A stretch of DNA of 32,870 nt from positions 1-32,870 of the forward strand of contig JBEKLQ010000038.1 in assembly GCA_050010115.1 (NCBI GenBank), read 5' to 3'. The translations under genes and the position numbers were made by a program. This document shows, piece by piece, positions 1-7,516 of the stretch. Each line of letters begins with the position of its first letter. Positions within the stretch are counted from its first letter, which is position 1. Origin of the DNA: JAKACA01 sp050010115. Its GTDB lineage: Bacteria > Actinomycetota > Acidimicrobiia > Acidimicrobiales > Bog-793. Under the pieces are notes generated by a model that did not search any database, was not told where the DNA came from, and saw only the letters and a program-made list of their open reading frames with translations.

Positions 1-1050
1 CGGAGGCGGCGGGATGGGGCGCCCGGTCATCGATCGCGGAGGGCCAGGCGGCGGTGGGATCGGTCGACCGGTGGCAGACACCGGACGCGGCGGTTCCCCG
101 GCAGCTGCCGAGGCGGCGGGAGTCGAGGGGCCAGCAGCGCCGGCCGTCGGAGCTCCCGCTGCGGCGGGACGCGCTGCGCCAGGGCTGGCGGCACGACCGC
201 CCGCTGGCTGGGACTGGCCCGGGCCGTTCGGCTGGGCGCGCTGGGCTTCTCCCGCTGCGGGCCGGCCAGCGGGGCCGGCCGGGCCGGGAGCACCAGGAGC
301 ACCAGGACCAGCACCGGGTGCCACGAGCCCACGCGGGGCAGGCGTGCCCGCACCCTGGCCAGGGCGCGGCGGCGCCTGCCCGGTCGACGGGCCGGACGCG
401 GCGGACCGCGCGGAGTCACTGAGCTCACTGGCCGGGCGGCTCACCACCAAGCGGTGGCCCGGCGCGGCCTCGTGGGTCCCCGGCGCAGACGCCGGCCGAG
501 AGGCTTCGGCAGCGACCGCCCGACCGCCTTCGGTCGCGGGTGCTCGCGCACCGAGATCGGGTCCGCCATCAGGCAGGGACGGGGCAACCGCCGCGGACGC
601 GGCTAGAGCATCGGCGGCGGCGGCGGGTCGGAGGGCGCCCTCGGGTGCGGGGGCGGCAGGCTCCGGGGCGCCGACGCCGGCCGTAGCCGGAGCTGGTGCG
701 GCCGTGGTGGGCACGGCGGGCGGACCGCTGATCGTTCCCTGTGTGGCTCCGGGGCCTGCAGGCTGTCCTCCGGTCTCACTGAGCGAGCCTCGGGTACTGG
801 CAGTGCCGGCGCCGCGCGTACGGGCACCACCGCCTCGCTGGGCCGGTGCCGCGGCCGGCTCCTCGGGCTGCACCGGGCGACGGAGGCCGTCTCGATCGGC
901 CTTCCTACGGACGCGGTCGGCTTGTGCGTCCTCGATCGACGACGAGTGACTCTTGACGCCGATCCCGAGCTCGATGCACAGGTCGAGCGCTTCCTTGTTC
1001 GTTAGCCCGAGCTCTCGGCCAAGCTCGTAGACGCGGATCTTCTTGGGCAA
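1..1050 (-). CDS. infB: Translation initiation factor IF-2, N-terminal part (gene continues beyond the left edge)
   Basis: IF-2 is the GTPase that places initiator tRNA on the ribosome. The minus-strand frame from TTG at 1050 begins PKKIRVYELGRELGLTNKEALDLC, the helical IF2 N-domain seen at the start of actinobacterial IF-2. It then becomes a long Pro/Gly/Ala-rich disordered region, which is usual for IF-2 of GC-rich actinobacteria. About 350 codons are visible and the frame is open to base 1, so the GTPase core lies outside the window. The TTG start is chosen because the conserved PKKIRVYE motif follows immediately and no ATG or GTG precedes it. An AGAGGA element lies about 12 bases upstream. 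The position downstream of nusA and ylxR on the same strand matches the classic nusA-infB order, except for the large gene in between. Identity is strong from the N-domain and synteny. Confidence 0.9.
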   Translation of the reverse strand, partial: MPKKIRVYELGRELGLTNKEALDLCIELGIGVKSHSSSIEDAQADRVRRKADRDGLRRPVQPEEPAAAPAQRGGGARTRGAGTASTRGSLSETGGQPAGPGATQGTISGPPAVPTTAAPAPATAGVGAPEPAAPAPEGALRPAAAADALAASAAVAPSLPDGGPDLGARAPATEGGRAVAAEASRPASAPGTHEAAPGHRLVVSRPASELSDSARSAASGPSTGQAPPRPGQGAGTPAPRGLVAPGAGPGAPGAPGPAGPAGRPAAGEAQRAQPNGPGQSQPAGGRAASPGAARPAAAGAPTAGAAGPSTPAASAAAGEPPRPVSATGRPIPPPPGPPRSMTGRPIPPPP

Positions 1051-1125
1051 CTGGCGCTTCGGTCCTCTCTACAGGGCGCGCGCGGCGATGATGATGGCCC
1101 CCGGGCGCGGTCTTCTATCCTCGCA

Positions 1126-1139
1126 CACCTGCGCAGGTG
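1126..1139. repeat. 14-bp perfect palindrome upstream of infB
   Basis: CACCTGCGCAGGTG reads identically on both strands. It lies in the 142-base gap between the zinc-ribbon ATPase gene and infB. It could be a regulator operator or a short transcript hairpin. There is no T-run, so it is not an intrinsic terminator. Confidence 0.4.
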
Positions 1140-1192
1140 CCGTGAACTGTGCGCCCGGATGCGCTGACTACGGTTGTACCGGCGGTCGGGCC

Positions 1193-4100
1193 TCAGCCGG
1201 GTCGCGCGCACGCCCGCAAGGCGTCACGGGCTCGAGCTGCGATCGGTTTGGCGCTGAGTTGGTCAAAGGTCGAGACCGCTGCCCTCGCGAGCGGTGCGGC
1301 CTGCCAGCGCCGGCCATCGATGAGGAGGAACTCGGCATGATCGAGTTGCACCCTCGCGATCCAGTAGCGATACGAGAGCCGGCGGCAGATGCGCTCGGCT
1401 TCGGACAGCCGCTCGAGCACGCCCTCACGACGGCCACGGGCGGCCGCGAGCAGCGCTTCACCCCGCATCATCTGCGCCGCCAGGAAAGGGGCCCGTGGAG
1501 GCCCGGGTAGGGTCGCGACCCAGCTGAGCAGCGGCTCGGCGGCAGCGGGCGTCTTGAGTGCGAGCGCCGCGTCGACCAAGCATGGCAGCGACACGCGGAT
1601 CGATTCGTGCGTCGAGGGCACCGCACCTCGACGGAGCTCCTCGAGCGGGAGCTGAGCGGAGGCCATCGCCTGGGCGATGTCGCCCATCGCCAGTTTCACC
1701 CAGCCGTCGGCCGCGGCGTAGATCGTTCGCTCGAGGGGGTCACTGCTCGTCGGCCACGATCTGCAGCGCTCGAGGTGTGCCCGGGCAAGCTCGCTGCGCC
1801 CTCGCAGTGCCTCCAGCAGTGCCAGCCGGCAGTGCAACAGTCCCGCTCCGGGGCGCTCGTCGTCGCCAACGTCCGCCGTGTCGCCAGTCCCTTCGTGTCC
1901 AGCGCCCTCAGCCGGGGTCCCGCCGCCGAGCGCCTCACGGGCGAACGCCTCAGCCCGGTCGAAGCTGCCGTGGAAGATCGCCAGCAGCATCAGCCTGCCG
2001 AAGTCGACCGACTCATGCAGGCGATCGCATCGGCGCCGGTCGAGCTCGAGCGCCTCACCGAGATGCTCGCGGGCTTCAGGCATGTCAAAACTCGTCTCGG
2101 CATCACACAACCCGCCCAACACGACCGACTCCTCGCGGAGCAACCGGTTCGCGCGCGCTGTCTCCAGCGCCTCGGAGTACGCCCATCGCGCATCGGCGAT
2201 CCGGCCGCCGAGTGCATGGAGGTAACCCTCCGTGGCGAGCGCGACGGCCAGGGCTCCGCCTGCTTCCCGCCGGCGGGCCAGGACCACCGCTTCACCGGCC
2301 GCGATCCGCGCCTCGTCGAGGTCGCCAGCGGCCAGCAACGCCCGTGCGAGATGGGCGAGCAGGTCCGCCCGAACCTTCTCGAACAGCTCAATGTCGTCTA
2401 TTGCGAGGGAGTCGATCGCTTCGATCGACTGACGCAACTTTGAGATGGCTCGCTCGGGGTGACCGATCGACTCGAGCACCCCGGCGAGCATCACGACCGC
2501 TCGCGCCACGTCCAGTACTGCGCCGCTCGACTCGTAGGTCCCGATCAATTCCTCCAGCCGATGGGCGGCTGCGTGCAGCTCACCACCGTGCCAGGCCATC
2601 GTGGCAGCCGTCTCCTCGATGCGGAGCCGGTCCGGCTCCGAGCTGGTCAAGCCTGCTGCGACCCGGTACGCCTCGTCCGCCGCCAGGGAAGCGCCGATCG
2701 ATGCCGCTCGTTCGGCGGCGTGGATCAAGGCGTCCCGAGCCGCTGAGCGCAGCTCGGACTCGTCCGCATCACCGCGGCCCGCTGCGAGCCCGGCCAGGAA
2801 GTGCCAGGCGATCACGTGAGCCACGCGGGCACCGTGATCGGGGAACGCGCTCTGCAGGTAGACAGCAGCAGCGACGTGGCGCTGCTTGCGCTCGTCCCGG
2901 CCGAGCATCCGGTATGCCAGCTCGGCCGTCAGCGACTCGTTGAACTGGAACCGGCCCCGATCGGCGGAGAACCGATCGGGGCACACCGCCAGCACGTCTC
3001 GATCCACCAGTCGCCGGAGCAGCGGGCGGATGGACTCCACGGTCCGGCCGGTCATGGCGGCAGCGGCGTCGACCGACCAAGTCGGTGCAAGCACGGAGCA
3101 CGCCCCCAGGACCCGCCGCTCCTCCGCAGGGAGTGACTTCAAGCGAAGGGTGATGAGCGCCTCCAGGTTGGGAGGCGCGTCCAACTCGCTACCGGAGAAC
3201 CGTGGCACGCCGTGATCGTCAGTGGCGATGACCCCCCGCTGCGTGAGCAGGCGCACGATCTCGACGGCGTACAGCGGTAGGCCGTCCGCCCGCTCGACGA
3301 CCTCTGCCATCTGGTCAGCCGCGAAACCCCCGGCAAAGCCCTCGACGAGCGATGTCATCGCTCGGCCGCCGAGCGGCTCGAGTGGCAGGACCGTCGTCCT
3401 CCGGCTCGGCCGCTCCAGACCGAGGCTTGCCGCAGCTTCGTCACGTGCGAGCAGCACTACGAGGATCGGGCACCCGCTCGACCAGTCCAAGAGGTACCGA
3501 AGCCACGCAACCAGGCCTGGGTCAGTGCGGCCCATGTCGTCTATCACGACCACCACCGGATGAACCGAGGCGAGCTGCTCGAAGAAAAGGCGCAGACCGA
3601 CGAACAGCCCCTCGCGATCCAGCGGCTGGCTGACCGGGATCCCCACGAGCTGCGCCAGAGCGGCGGTGATGAGGGCGCGGTCGGCAGGACCGGCCGACGG
3701 ATCCGGCGAGCGAGCCATCAGCTCGTCGAGCGCCGCGGTCAAGTGGAGCGCCGCCGCTTGAGGGGTGTCGGTGTTGTTGATCTTCAGGCGGACGCTCACG
3801 ATCTCAGCCAGTGCCCGGTACGCCACACCTGTGCCGCGCGTGGGGCAACGCCCGAGGTGCCACCAGACATCACCCGGCCGGTCGTCGAGCCACGAGCCGA
3901 ACTCCGAGATGAGCCTCGACTTGCCGGACCCGGCTGGGCCGGTGATGACGACCAAGTGGGCGCGGGAGTCGGCCACGACCGACCCGAACACCCCTTGGAG
4001 CATCCTGAGCTCATGGTCCCGGTTGATGAACGGGGACCTGGGTGTCTCCGGTACAGCTGGCTCGACGGGCGCCGGCTCGACGGGCACGGGCCGGGGCTCA

Positions 4101-4468
4101 GCCTTATTTTCGTTCTCGCCGGCTCTCAGGACTCCGTCGCCCGCCCGAGTACTGGTGCTGGCGGCAACGCCAGGGAGCTGGTCGGCTTCGGCCGCTGTCG
4201 CCGTGCTGGGCTCGCTCGCGTCCGCGCCGGTCGCCTCGTCGGCCGCAGTCGCCTCGGCGGCATCGGTGGAAGCTGGCGCGATAGGTCGGACGAATATCTC
4301 CGGTACGGCATCCGAGCGGACGTCGTTGCCGCACTCGGGGCAAAACTTCGCCCTCACCGGGATACGGCCGCCGCACGCGCCGCAGGTCCGGACATGCAGC
4401 CGCACCCCGCACTCAAGGCAGAACTTGGCGCTCGGCGGACTTTCTGTCGCGCAGTTCGCGCAGACCAT
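1193..4468 (-). CDS. Zinc-ribbon, AAA/STAND-type ATPase with TPR-like C-terminus (signalling-type protein of unknown role)
   Basis: Predicted cytosolic protein of 1091 residues. It opens with two zinc ribbons: Cys pairs at 3/6 with 17/20 and at 29/32 with 43/46. An acidic, Ala/Thr/Pro-rich linker runs to about residue 145. An AAA_16/STAND-like ATPase follows, with Walker A GPAGSGKS at 177-184 and Walker B VVVVIDD at about 305-311. The rest, from about 560 to the end, is Ala/Leu-rich helical sequence consistent with TPR-like repeats. The layout recalls class III adenylate cyclase and LuxR-type (MalT-like) regulators, but no cyclase catalytic domain or terminal LuxR helix-turn-helix is visible. 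The ATG at 4468 follows a strong GGAGGAGG site, 29 bases after ylxR. It sits between ylxR and infB, an unexpected place for such a protein. Function unknown; binding of a nucleic acid or protein partner through the ribbons is inference. Confidence 0.85.
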   Translation of the reverse strand: MVCANCATESPPSAKFCLECGVRLHVRTCGACGGRIPVRAKFCPECGNDVRSDAVPEIFVRPIAPASTDAAEATAADEATGADASEPSTATAAEADQLPGVAASTSTRAGDGVLRAGENENKAEPRPVPVEPAPVEPAVPETPRSPFINRDHELRMLQGVFGSVVADSRAHLVVITGPAGSGKSRLISEFGSWLDDRPGDVWWHLGRCPTRGTGVAYRALAEIVSVRLKINNTDTPQAAALHLTAALDELMARSPDPSAGPADRALITAALAQLVGIPVSQPLDREGLFVGLRLFFEQLASVHPVVVVIDDMGRTDPGLVAWLRYLLDWSSGCPILVVLLARDEAAASLGLERPSRRTTVLPLEPLGGRAMTSLVEGFAGGFAADQMAEVVERADGLPLYAVEIVRLLTQRGVIATDDHGVPRFSGSELDAPPNLEALITLRLKSLPAEERRVLGACSVLAPTWSVDAAAAMTGRTVESIRPLLRRLVDRDVLAVCPDRFSADRGRFQFNESLTAELAYRMLGRDERKQRHVAAAVYLQSAFPDHGARVAHVIAWHFLAGLAAGRGDADESELRSAARDALIHAAERAASIGASLAADEAYRVAAGLTSSEPDRLRIEETAATMAWHGGELHAAAHRLEELIGTYESSGAVLDVARAVVMLAGVLESIGHPERAISKLRQSIEAIDSLAIDDIELFEKVRADLLAHLARALLAAGDLDEARIAAGEAVVLARRREAGGALAVALATEGYLHALGGRIADARWAYSEALETARANRLLREESVVLGGLCDAETSFDMPEAREHLGEALELDRRRCDRLHESVDFGRLMLLAIFHGSFDRAEAFAREALGGGTPAEGAGHEGTGDTADVGDDERPGAGLLHCRLALLEALRGRSELARAHLERCRSWPTSSDPLERTIYAAADGWVKLAMGDIAQAMASAQLPLEELRRGAVPSTHESIRVSLPCLVDAALALKTPAAAEPLLSWVATLPGPPRAPFLAAQMMRGEALLAAARGRREGVLERLSEAERICRRLSYRYWIARVQLDHAEFLLIDGRRWQAAPLARAAVSTFDQLSAKPIAARARDALRACARPG

Positions 4469-4497
4469 CGACGCCTCCTCCAGCCGGTCCCCGAAAT

Positions 4498-4797
4498 CTA
4501 CCGTCTAACCGGCGAAGCCTGGTCCCCGACTTCGGCCAGAAAGCGGCGTAGCTCCTCGACAGCTGCCGGAGTCACCGAGGTGCGCAGCGCTCGGGGGAAC
4601 GACTGACGTCGTGCAGCGAGATCCAAGCAGCCCGTGGAGCTGCGGCAGAGCCACGCTCCCCTGCCGGCCGCGGTGCGGCTCGCGACGAGCGAGCCATCAG
4701 CGGCCGCCACGACGCGAATCAGGTCCTTTTGGCAGGCTTGCTGCCGGCACCCGATGCAGGTGCGAAACGGTTGTGCCGACGGCCGGGACGTCCTCAG
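4498..4797 (-). CDS. ylxR: YlxR/RnpM family RNA-binding protein (DUF448), apparent CTG start
   Basis: Small basic protein of the nusA-infB operon. Family members bind RNA and have been reported to modulate RNase P. The frame shows the family hallmarks: RTCIGCR, the LIRVVAADGSLV strand segment, GRGAWLC, and an RRQSFPRALR helix. No ATG, GTG or TTG precedes the essential RTCIGCR motif in this frame; a GTG at 4710 would cut the motif off. The best remaining start is CTG at 4797-4795. It overlaps the nusA stop as CTGA and has GGAG eight bases upstream, giving 99 residues, a normal length for the family. The CTG start is inference and the family assignment is firm. The next gene follows after 29 bases, so it is almost certainly co-transcribed with nusA. 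Confidence 0.85.
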   Translation of the reverse strand: MRTSRPSAQPFRTCIGCRQQACQKDLIRVVAAADGSLVASRTAAGRGAWLCRSSTGCLDLAARRQSFPRALRTSVTPAAVEELRRFLAEVGDQASPVRR

Positions 4798-6116
4798 CCT
4801 TCGGACTCCGCCTCGGCCTCCGCCGGGGCGGCCACCGCATCTGCCGGCGCTGCCACCGGCTCGGCTGCATCAACGGGACGATCGGCCTCTGGCATGCTCG
4901 GCTCCTCCGTAGAGCCCGGCTCGGCCTCGGGGGTGACTGCCGCCTCGGGGGTGACAGCCGCCTCGGGGGTGACAGCCGCCTCGGGGGCCTGCTCCTCGGT
5001 GCCGGGTTCGGCCTCCCCCGCCGCCCACTGCTCTGCCGACACGGACTCGCCGCCCTCGGCCGGGCGCCACACCATCTCCCCGGACTCGTCCTCGACCCAC
5101 TCGCCCTCGGCCCACTCGGCCTGCTCGTAGGCAGCCGCTTCGGCGATCTCGGACTCGCTGCGGATGTCGATGTGCCAGCCAGTGAGGCGGGCAGCCAGGC
5201 GGGCGTTCTGCCCTTCCTTCCCGATCGCGAGCGACAGCTGGTAGTCGTGCACGACCACGGTGGCGCGGCCACGGTCCTCATCGAGGAGGACTTCCTTCAC
5301 CTTGGCGGGCTGCAGAGCCCGCGCCACGAACTCGGCAGGGTCGTCCGAGAACGGGACGATGTCGACCTTCTCACCACGGAGCTCGGTCGTCACCATCCGA
5401 ACCCGGGCTCCGCGGGCGCCCACGCACGCACCCACCGGATCCACGTTGGCGTCGTTGGACCAGACGGCGATCTTCGTGCGGTGGCCAGGCTCGCGGGCAC
5501 AAGCCTTGATCTCGACGATGCCGTTGGAGATCTCCGGCACTTCCAGCTCGAACAGCCGCTTGATCAAGCCGGGGTGGCTCCTGGACACCACGATCTGGGG
5601 ACCCTTGGTCGTCTTGCGGACTTCGACGATGTACGCCTTCAGGCGGGCACCGTGGTCGTAGCGCTCGTAGGGGACCTGCTCGGCTTGAGGCAGCAGCGCT
5701 TCGACCTTCCCGAGGTCGAGCAGCGTGAAACGGCTGTCGGTCTGCTGGATGATGCCCGTGACGATGTCACCCTCGCGCCCGGCGTACTCCTCGTACTTGC
5801 GGTCGCGCTCTGCTTCGCGCACGCGCTGCATGAGCACCTGCTTGGCAGCCTGCGCTGCGATCCGGCCGAAGTCGCTGGGAGTGTCGTCCCACTCGCGCAC
5901 GACGTTGCCCTCGTCGTCGAGCTCCTGGCCGTAGACCCGGATCTCGCCCACGTCCGGGTCGATCGTGACCACCGCTTCCTCGGCGGCGTTCGGGAGCCGC
6001 TTGTACGCGGCAACCAGCGCGTTGGCGAGCGCGTCGAACAGTGTGTCGACCGTTATCCCCTTGTCCCTCGCCATCTGCTGCAAGGCCTCGAGAAGGTCGA
6101 AGTTCGTCGCACTCAT
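4794..6116 (-). CDS. nusA: Transcription termination/antitermination protein NusA
   Basis: NusA binds RNA polymerase and controls pausing, intrinsic termination and antitermination. The 440-residue protein has the expected order: an N-terminal polymerase-binding domain (about 1-125), an S1 domain (about 130-200, with GDIVTGIIQQ), and tandem KH domains (about 225-345, including VGACVGARGARVRMV and LAIGKEGQNARLAARLTGW). A C-terminal acidic, Ala/Pro/Glu-rich tail (about 350-440) replaces the proteobacterial acidic repeats. Three and a half 18-base tandem repeats encode AVTPEA within this tail. The start ATG at 6116 overlaps the rimP stop (ATGA), indicating translational coupling. Length and motifs are normal for an actinobacterial NusA. 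Confidence 0.97.
   Translation of the reverse strand: MSATNFDLLEALQQMARDKGITVDTLFDALANALVAAYKRLPNAAEEAVVTIDPDVGEIRVYGQELDDEGNVVREWDDTPSDFGRIAAQAAKQVLMQRVREAERDRKYEEYAGREGDIVTGIIQQTDSRFTLLDLGKVEALLPQAEQVPYERYDHGARLKAYIVEVRKTTKGPQIVVSRSHPGLIKRLFELEVPEISNGIVEIKACAREPGHRTKIAVWSNDANVDPVGACVGARGARVRMVTTELRGEKVDIVPFSDDPAEFVARALQPAKVKEVLLDEDRGRATVVVHDYQLSLAIGKEGQNARLAARLTGWHIDIRSESEIAEAAAYEQAEWAEGEWVEDESGEMVWRPAEGGESVSAEQWAAGEAEPGTEEQAPEAAVTPEAAVTPEAAVTPEAEPGSTEEPSMPEADRPVDAAEPVAAPADAVAAPAEAEAESEG
4924..4987. repeat. 18-bp tandem repeat within nusA (about 3.5 copies)
   Basis: The unit gcctcgggggtgacagcc begins at 4924, 4942, 4960 and 4978. The first copy differs by one base and the last is partial. 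It encodes the six-residue repeat AVTPEA in the disordered NusA tail. Copy number may vary between strains without disturbing the frame. Confidence 0.9.
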
Positions 6117-6784
6117 AGGGTCTCCGTCAAGTCGTCGTGAATCGTCGTCTGGCCGCGCTGAGCGCCGCCCGGATTACCGGTCGCAGTGATCGCCAGGCTC
6201 GCGGAGCGAGGCTGCGAGCCCGCCCGGGCCGCAGCGGCAGCTCTGCTGCGCTCGGCGGCAGTCGGGCGTGCCGGCTTCCGCTCGGATCGAGGGGGGCTCG
6301 ATGGCTTCGAGGCCAACGCAGCCCGCCAGTCGAACACGGTGTGAGCCCGATCGATGTCGCCGTAGGGGACACGCCTGCCGCCGTCGGGCTGGGCGGGACC
6401 TTCGACGACGATGCCGGCGGCATCTGCCGCTGCCAGCTTGCCCTCGAATCGCCGGGGGGCACCGGGTTCGCTCGAGCCCGCTTTCAGCACCACCGTGATC
6501 TCACTGCCCACGAACCTGGCGAAATGATCCGGGCGCCTCAGGCGTCGCTCCAGGCCCGGGCTCGACACTTCCAGCTCGTAGCGCCCCCCCGGCACCGCGT
6601 CGGCGGCATCGAGAACCTGGGACACCGCCGCGGTCGCCTTCGTCAAAGAGTCCAGGTCAAGGGCGGGCGCGCAGTCGATCGTGACCTTCACCTGCCCTCG
6701 ATGCGCTTCGACGTCGACCAGTTCGATCCCGAGGGAGGAGAGCACGGGCGCGATGGCACGTTCGACAGCCTCGACGGTTCCCAT
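6113..6784 (-). CDS. rimP: Ribosome maturation factor RimP
   Basis: RimP assists maturation of the 30S ribosomal subunit. From ATG 6784 the protein has 223 residues. It begins MGTVEAVERAIAPVLSSLGIELVDVE and carries the family motif YELEVSSPGLERRLRRPDHFARFVG, followed by the C-terminal SH3-like barrel (EGKLAAADAAGIVVE and the FDWRA region). The frame is open farther upstream to 6880, but the 6784 start is preferred because it carries the AAGGAGGT site nine bases upstream and begins where homologues begin. A basic Ala/Arg/Ser-rich tail of about 50 residues extends beyond the usual domain end, as in many actinobacteria. It overlaps nusA by four bases and heads the operon. Confidence 0.94.
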   Translation of the reverse strand: MGTVEAVERAIAPVLSSLGIELVDVEAHRGQVKVTIDCAPALDLDSLTKATAAVSQVLDAADAVPGGRYELEVSSPGLERRLRRPDHFARFVGSEITVVLKAGSSEPGAPRRFEGKLAAADAAGIVVEGPAQPDGGRRVPYGDIDRAHTVFDWRAALASKPSSPPRSERKPARPTAAERSRAAAAARAGSQPRSASLAITATGNPGGAQRGQTTIHDDLTETL

Positions 6785-6828
6785 CGCTCCTCGACCTCCT
6801 TCCAAAGATCCCAACAACCCGACGCCCA

Positions 6829-6859
6829 ACAAAACAAAAACGTGGGCAACCGCCCACGT
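6829..6859 (-). terminator. Intrinsic terminator hairpin in the rimP leader / after the sigma factor gene
   Basis: On the minus strand ACGTGGGC, loop GGTT and GCCCACGT form a perfect 8-bp stem followed by TTTTTGTTTTG. It is a textbook Rho-independent terminator reading toward rimP. It lies 98 bases after the sigma factor stop and 45 bases before the rimP start. It may end the sigma operon, attenuate the rimP-nusA operon, or both. Confidence 0.85.
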
Positions 6860-6895
6860 CCAACGACAGCACACTCCCAACCGAACGGCTCCGCA

Positions 6896-6924
6896 ATCAT
6901 ACTGCCGCGGGCGGGTTCTCGTAC
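6896..6924 (-). promoter_or_regulatory. Possible promoter (TATGAT -10) upstream of the rimP leader terminator
   Basis: The minus strand has TATGAT at 6901-6896, preceded at 17 bases by the weak hexamer GTACGA; TTGAGG is 22 bases away. If used, transcription would start near 6889 and the 8-bp terminator hairpin would lie inside the rimP leader. The -35 match is poor, so support is modest. Confidence 0.35.
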
Positions 6925-6956
6925 CTCAAATCACCTCGGGGACCCGCTCAGAGCGC

Positions 6957-7499
6957 TCATAGGGCGGAGTCCCCCAGCGTCTCGCGAAGCGATGCTCGCG
7001 CAAGCTCGAGCTGCTTGCGGACCGTCCCCTCGGCGATCCCGAGGGATCTGGCGGCTTCTTTCGTCGTCACGCCGCTCATCAGGCACAGCACGGCACAACT
7101 ACGGCGCCGCGGCGGCATCTTGGCGAGAGCGGTTTCTATGGCTACCCGGGTCGTGACCTGGCCGGCCACGTCACCTGGGCTCGGTCGGTCGCCGACCAGC
7201 GGGTCCTCCCGGCGGAACGTGCGCCGTGCCAGCCGGAAACCCACCCGGTACACGTACCCAGGCGGGTTCGAGCCGAGCCTCACCCGCCGCCAGTGGCCGA
7301 GCGTACGGGCGAACGCCTCCTGGGCGACGTCCTCGGCGGACGCCCGCTCGAGACCGTTCATCTGCAGTGCGCGCACGAGCCGCGCGTAGTGAGCTTCGTA
7401 GACCTCGACGAAATCGCTCGCCGCACCGGCGGCGTGATCAGCTGGAATGGCGACAGTCTGGCCCAGAGCGTCGTCGCCCGACTGCGCGACGAGCGTCAC
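6957..7499 (-). CDS. ECF-type (group IV) RNA polymerase sigma factor
   Basis: A 180-residue protein with only sigma regions 2 and 4. Region 2 spans about residues 28-80 (FVEVYEAHYARLVRALQ, then AEDVAQEAFARTLGHW). Region 4 spans about 120-170 and includes the helix-turn-helix TTKEAARSLGIAEGTVRKQLELARASLRE. It resembles the SigE-like ECF factors common in actinobacteria. The start ATG at 7499 lies 17 bases after the stop of the membrane protein gene encoded upstream on the same strand, so the two are probably one transcript and a regulatory pair. The target regulon is not visible; the divergent Tad pilus operon is a candidate by location only. Confidence 0.87.
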   Translation of the reverse strand: MTLVAQSGDDALGQTVAIPADHAAGAASDFVEVYEAHYARLVRALQMNGLERASAEDVAQEAFARTLGHWRRVRLGSNPPGYVYRVGFRLARRTFRREDPLVGDRPSPGDVAGQVTTRVAIETALAKMPPRRRSCAVLCLMSGVTTKEAARSLGIAEGTVRKQLELARASLRETLGDSAL

Positions 7500-7516
7500 C
7501 GGTGACGGCGCTGTGA

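Noticed and set aside
14..949. Long plus-strand frame, 311 codons, Pro/Ala/Gly-rich
   Set aside because: Antisense of the infB disordered region; long shadow frames are expected in GC-rich repetitive coding DNA and no domain is visible.
1558..4606. Several long plus-strand frames
   Set aside because: Antisense of the zinc-ribbon ATPase gene; Arg/Pro/Ser-rich and without motifs, whereas the minus frame has Walker and zinc motifs.
4924..4987. CRISPR-like repeats (also at 25142-25201)
   Set aside because: Units are contiguous, without spacers, and encode in-frame peptide repeats.
4611..6140. Plus-strand frame of 509 codons
   Set aside because: Mirrors nusA; composition is typical of an antisense frame and the minus strand carries clear S1 and KH domains.
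6785..6880. N-terminal extension of RimP with a hydrophobic segment
   Set aside because: The conserved protein and the AAGGAGGT site support ATG 6784; the extension would read through the terminator hairpin.
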